A stretch of DNA of 64,000 nt. It comes from Methylorubrum populi (lineage in GTDB: Bacteria > Pseudomonadota > Alphaproteobacteria > Rhizobiales > Beijerinckiaceae). This document shows, piece by piece, positions 62,503-64,000 of this stretch. The stretch is taken from NCBI GenBank assembly GCA_036946625.1, contig JAQIIU010000002.1:310001-374000 (forward strand), written 5' to 3'. Below the pieces are notes generated by a model that searched no databases, had not been told where the DNA came from, and saw nothing but the letters and a program-made list of their open reading frames with translations. The stretch's first letter is position 1, and each line of letters begins with the position of its first letter. The position numbers and the translations under genes are program-made.

Positions 62503-64000
62503 CTAAATTCCGATGCCTCTGCCACGCCCGAGGTCGATGCCAGCATGGAAGGCGATCTCGTCGCCGAGTCGGCGGCCCGAGTCGAATGCGATGCCGAGTT
62601 CGCGCTTCCTGTTGGCGAGCAGGGATTCGAGCTGCGGATCGCGGTGGAGGCCGTCGAGCATCTCGCCCATCTGCCGGCGCGTCGCCTTGGATTCCATAAT
62701 GTCACCGGCCTGATACTGGCGTTGACTGGTTCGATCGAGACTCTGCCAGCGCTCGATGAACCTGTCGGCGAGGATGGCAGGGTTGTTGTGGATTTCGGTT
62801 TCGAGCTGGAGGGCGCGGATGGCGCGATTGACCCGGCCCGATCCCGCCTCATGGGCGAGGTCGGTGTCCTTCTTGTAGGCGGCTTCGGCGTCGCGCCAGC
62901 CGTAGGGCCGCACCTCCTCGAAGGCGTCGCGCGCCCGGTTCAGCTTCGTCGCCTGCTCAGGGCTCCACTTGCCGCCTTCATTCTGCGCCGTGACGATCGC
63001 GTCGAAAGCCCTGGCATGGCGGACCAGCGCCCGCGTGCGGGTGGCTTTCAGGGCTTCCTCGGGATCGAGGGTCGCCGCCTTCTCCGGCGCTGCGGGTTCT
63101 CGCCGTACGATCTCCCCACCCACGCCCTCCTATTCCGGCCCCTGCACCCCGCCGGCACCGGACATGGGGGTCAGCGAGAGGCGCAGCCCGTCGAACATGC
63201 CGCGTACCTTCTCAGGCACCTTCTTCGCGATCTCGAAGACACGCTCGCGGAACGTGATGCCGCGCCGCTCGGCATAAAGCTGCGCCGGGTCGGCGGGCTC
63301 GTAGTCGGATGCCATGTCCTTGGCGCGCTCGCGCGACAAAGTGCGGACGAGCCGGTCGCGGTCGGGGAAGTCGTCGCGGCCGTAATGCAGGTCGGTGCCG
63401 TCCCGGTGCCGGGACAGGGCGACGTAGCTGCTATGGGCATCAAGCCCCGGCGTCGCCAGCACATGGGTGCGGTCCACCGTCATGCCCTGCGCCTTGTGGA
63501 TGGTCGCGGCGTAGCCGTGGTCGATGCGGTCGTAGTCCTTGAGGTCGAAGGCGACAGATCGGCCATCGTCGGTACGCACGGTCATGCTCTGCGGGCTGAC
63601 CTCGATGGCGGTGCCGAGCGTGCCGTTCTTCACGCCGAGGCTGCGTTCGTTGCGCAGGAACATGATGCGGTCGCCTGGGGCGAAGCTGCGCTCGCCGCGC
63701 TCGACGGTGACGCGCACGCCCTCGCCGAGGTCGCCGGCCTCACGCATCCGGTCGCGGGCGGCCTCGTTCAGAGAACGCACCTCGGCGTTGGTGTGGGTGA
63801 GGATGATGCGGGTCCGGTCGGGCGTGGCCTGCCGGTCGCGATCCCAGCGTTCGATCAGCTCGCCCCGTGCCTCGTCGCGCGTCGCTGCCGCATGCACCAT
63901 GCCGTGTGCGTTATAGCGATGGATCGCCCGGCCGGCGCCGCCGGTGGCGAGATCGCGGGTGGCGTCGCGCTGCCAGTCCTCGCGCTGGCGACGGACTTCC
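62503..64000 (-). pseudogene. traA: Ti-type relaxase-helicase TraA, 3' part, with in-frame TAG
   Basis: The gene runs off the right edge. The visible helicase part has IILTHTNAEVRSLNEAARDR, IMFLRNERSLGVKNGTLGTA and YAATIHKAQGMTVDRTHVLA, with AHSSYVALSRHRDGTDLHYG. These are the late motifs of the TraA RecD-like helicase. A TAG at 63130-63132 follows GVQGPE. The C-terminal domain (REPAAPEKAATLDPEEALKA to LGRGRGIGI) continues in the same frame. Both halves are conserved, so this is a recent nonsense change. Confidence 0.85.

Noticed and set aside
1..64000. CRISPR arrays, rRNA, tRNA or antibiotic-resistance genes
   Set aside because: No regularly spaced repeats, no rRNA or tRNA sequence and no known resistance gene were seen. 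The repeats present are IS ends and the 51-bp pair.

Overview
The window is high-GC DNA with alphaproteobacterial mobile-element gene content. It carries Trb-type conjugation genes with DUF2274, DUF736, DUF2840, DUF2285 and DUF3363 proteins, a set typical of integrative and conjugative elements (ICEs) of sphingomonads, rhizobia and relatives. Almost everything is mobile or defence cargo. I see no housekeeping gene, rRNA, tRNA or CRISPR array.

Layout. 1-461 is the edge of a trbE copy that continues off the left end, cut by an IS630 element. 1593-11790 is a defence island: a disrupted SIR2-like/HerA pair (IS481 inside), TcmP with its DUF5131 partner, a VapBC pair, a Swt1-type HEPN protein, and a Septu-like ATPase (frameshifted) with an HNH nuclease. 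11886-19640 is an inverted, decayed block of trb genes (DUF2274, trbI with an IS66 inside, trbG, trbF with a stop codon, trbL, trbK, 3' part of trbJ) bounded by a 51-bp inverted repeat. 19737-26129 is a second defence cluster: HNH, Vsr, C5-cytosine methylase, MORC/GHKL ATPase, an unknown protein and a two-helix membrane protein.

26383-55816 is the body of a plus-strand ICE. It holds an orphan beta-class DNA methylase, an FseA-like regulator split over two frames (DUF6499 then DUF2285), an excisionase-like HTH, a repA split by an IS5, a PAPS-reductase-like protein, a second C5 methylase with two frame breaks, DUF2840, TraF, DUF736, lytic transglycosylase and a DUF3363 relaxase. These are followed by a rhodanese/GNAT/regulator cargo, a divergent XRE/DUF2285 pair that looks like QseC/QseM, TraG and a CopG-like protein. 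An ECF41 sigma cargo comes next, then trbB-C-(D/E fusion)-J-K-L-F-G-I-DUF2274 and an IS110. After 55.9 kb a serine recombinase gene is interrupted by another element that brings its own large serine recombinase, a VapBC pair, an SMC-like ATPase system, an AlpA regulator and a Ti-type TraA relaxase that runs off the right end.

How it works together. The ICE core looks like the regulatory scheme known from Mesorhizobium ICEMlSymR7A. There a frameshift-made FseA activates the excisionase RdfS, and a DUF2285 antiactivator (QseM) is controlled by an XRE repressor (QseC). The parts of that circuit are all here, including a candidate +1 slip site and twin palindromic operators. Several key genes are broken (repA, methylase, trbD/trbE, traA), so the elements may have lost autonomous transfer. 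The defence genes flanking the inverted trb block are also partly inactivated.
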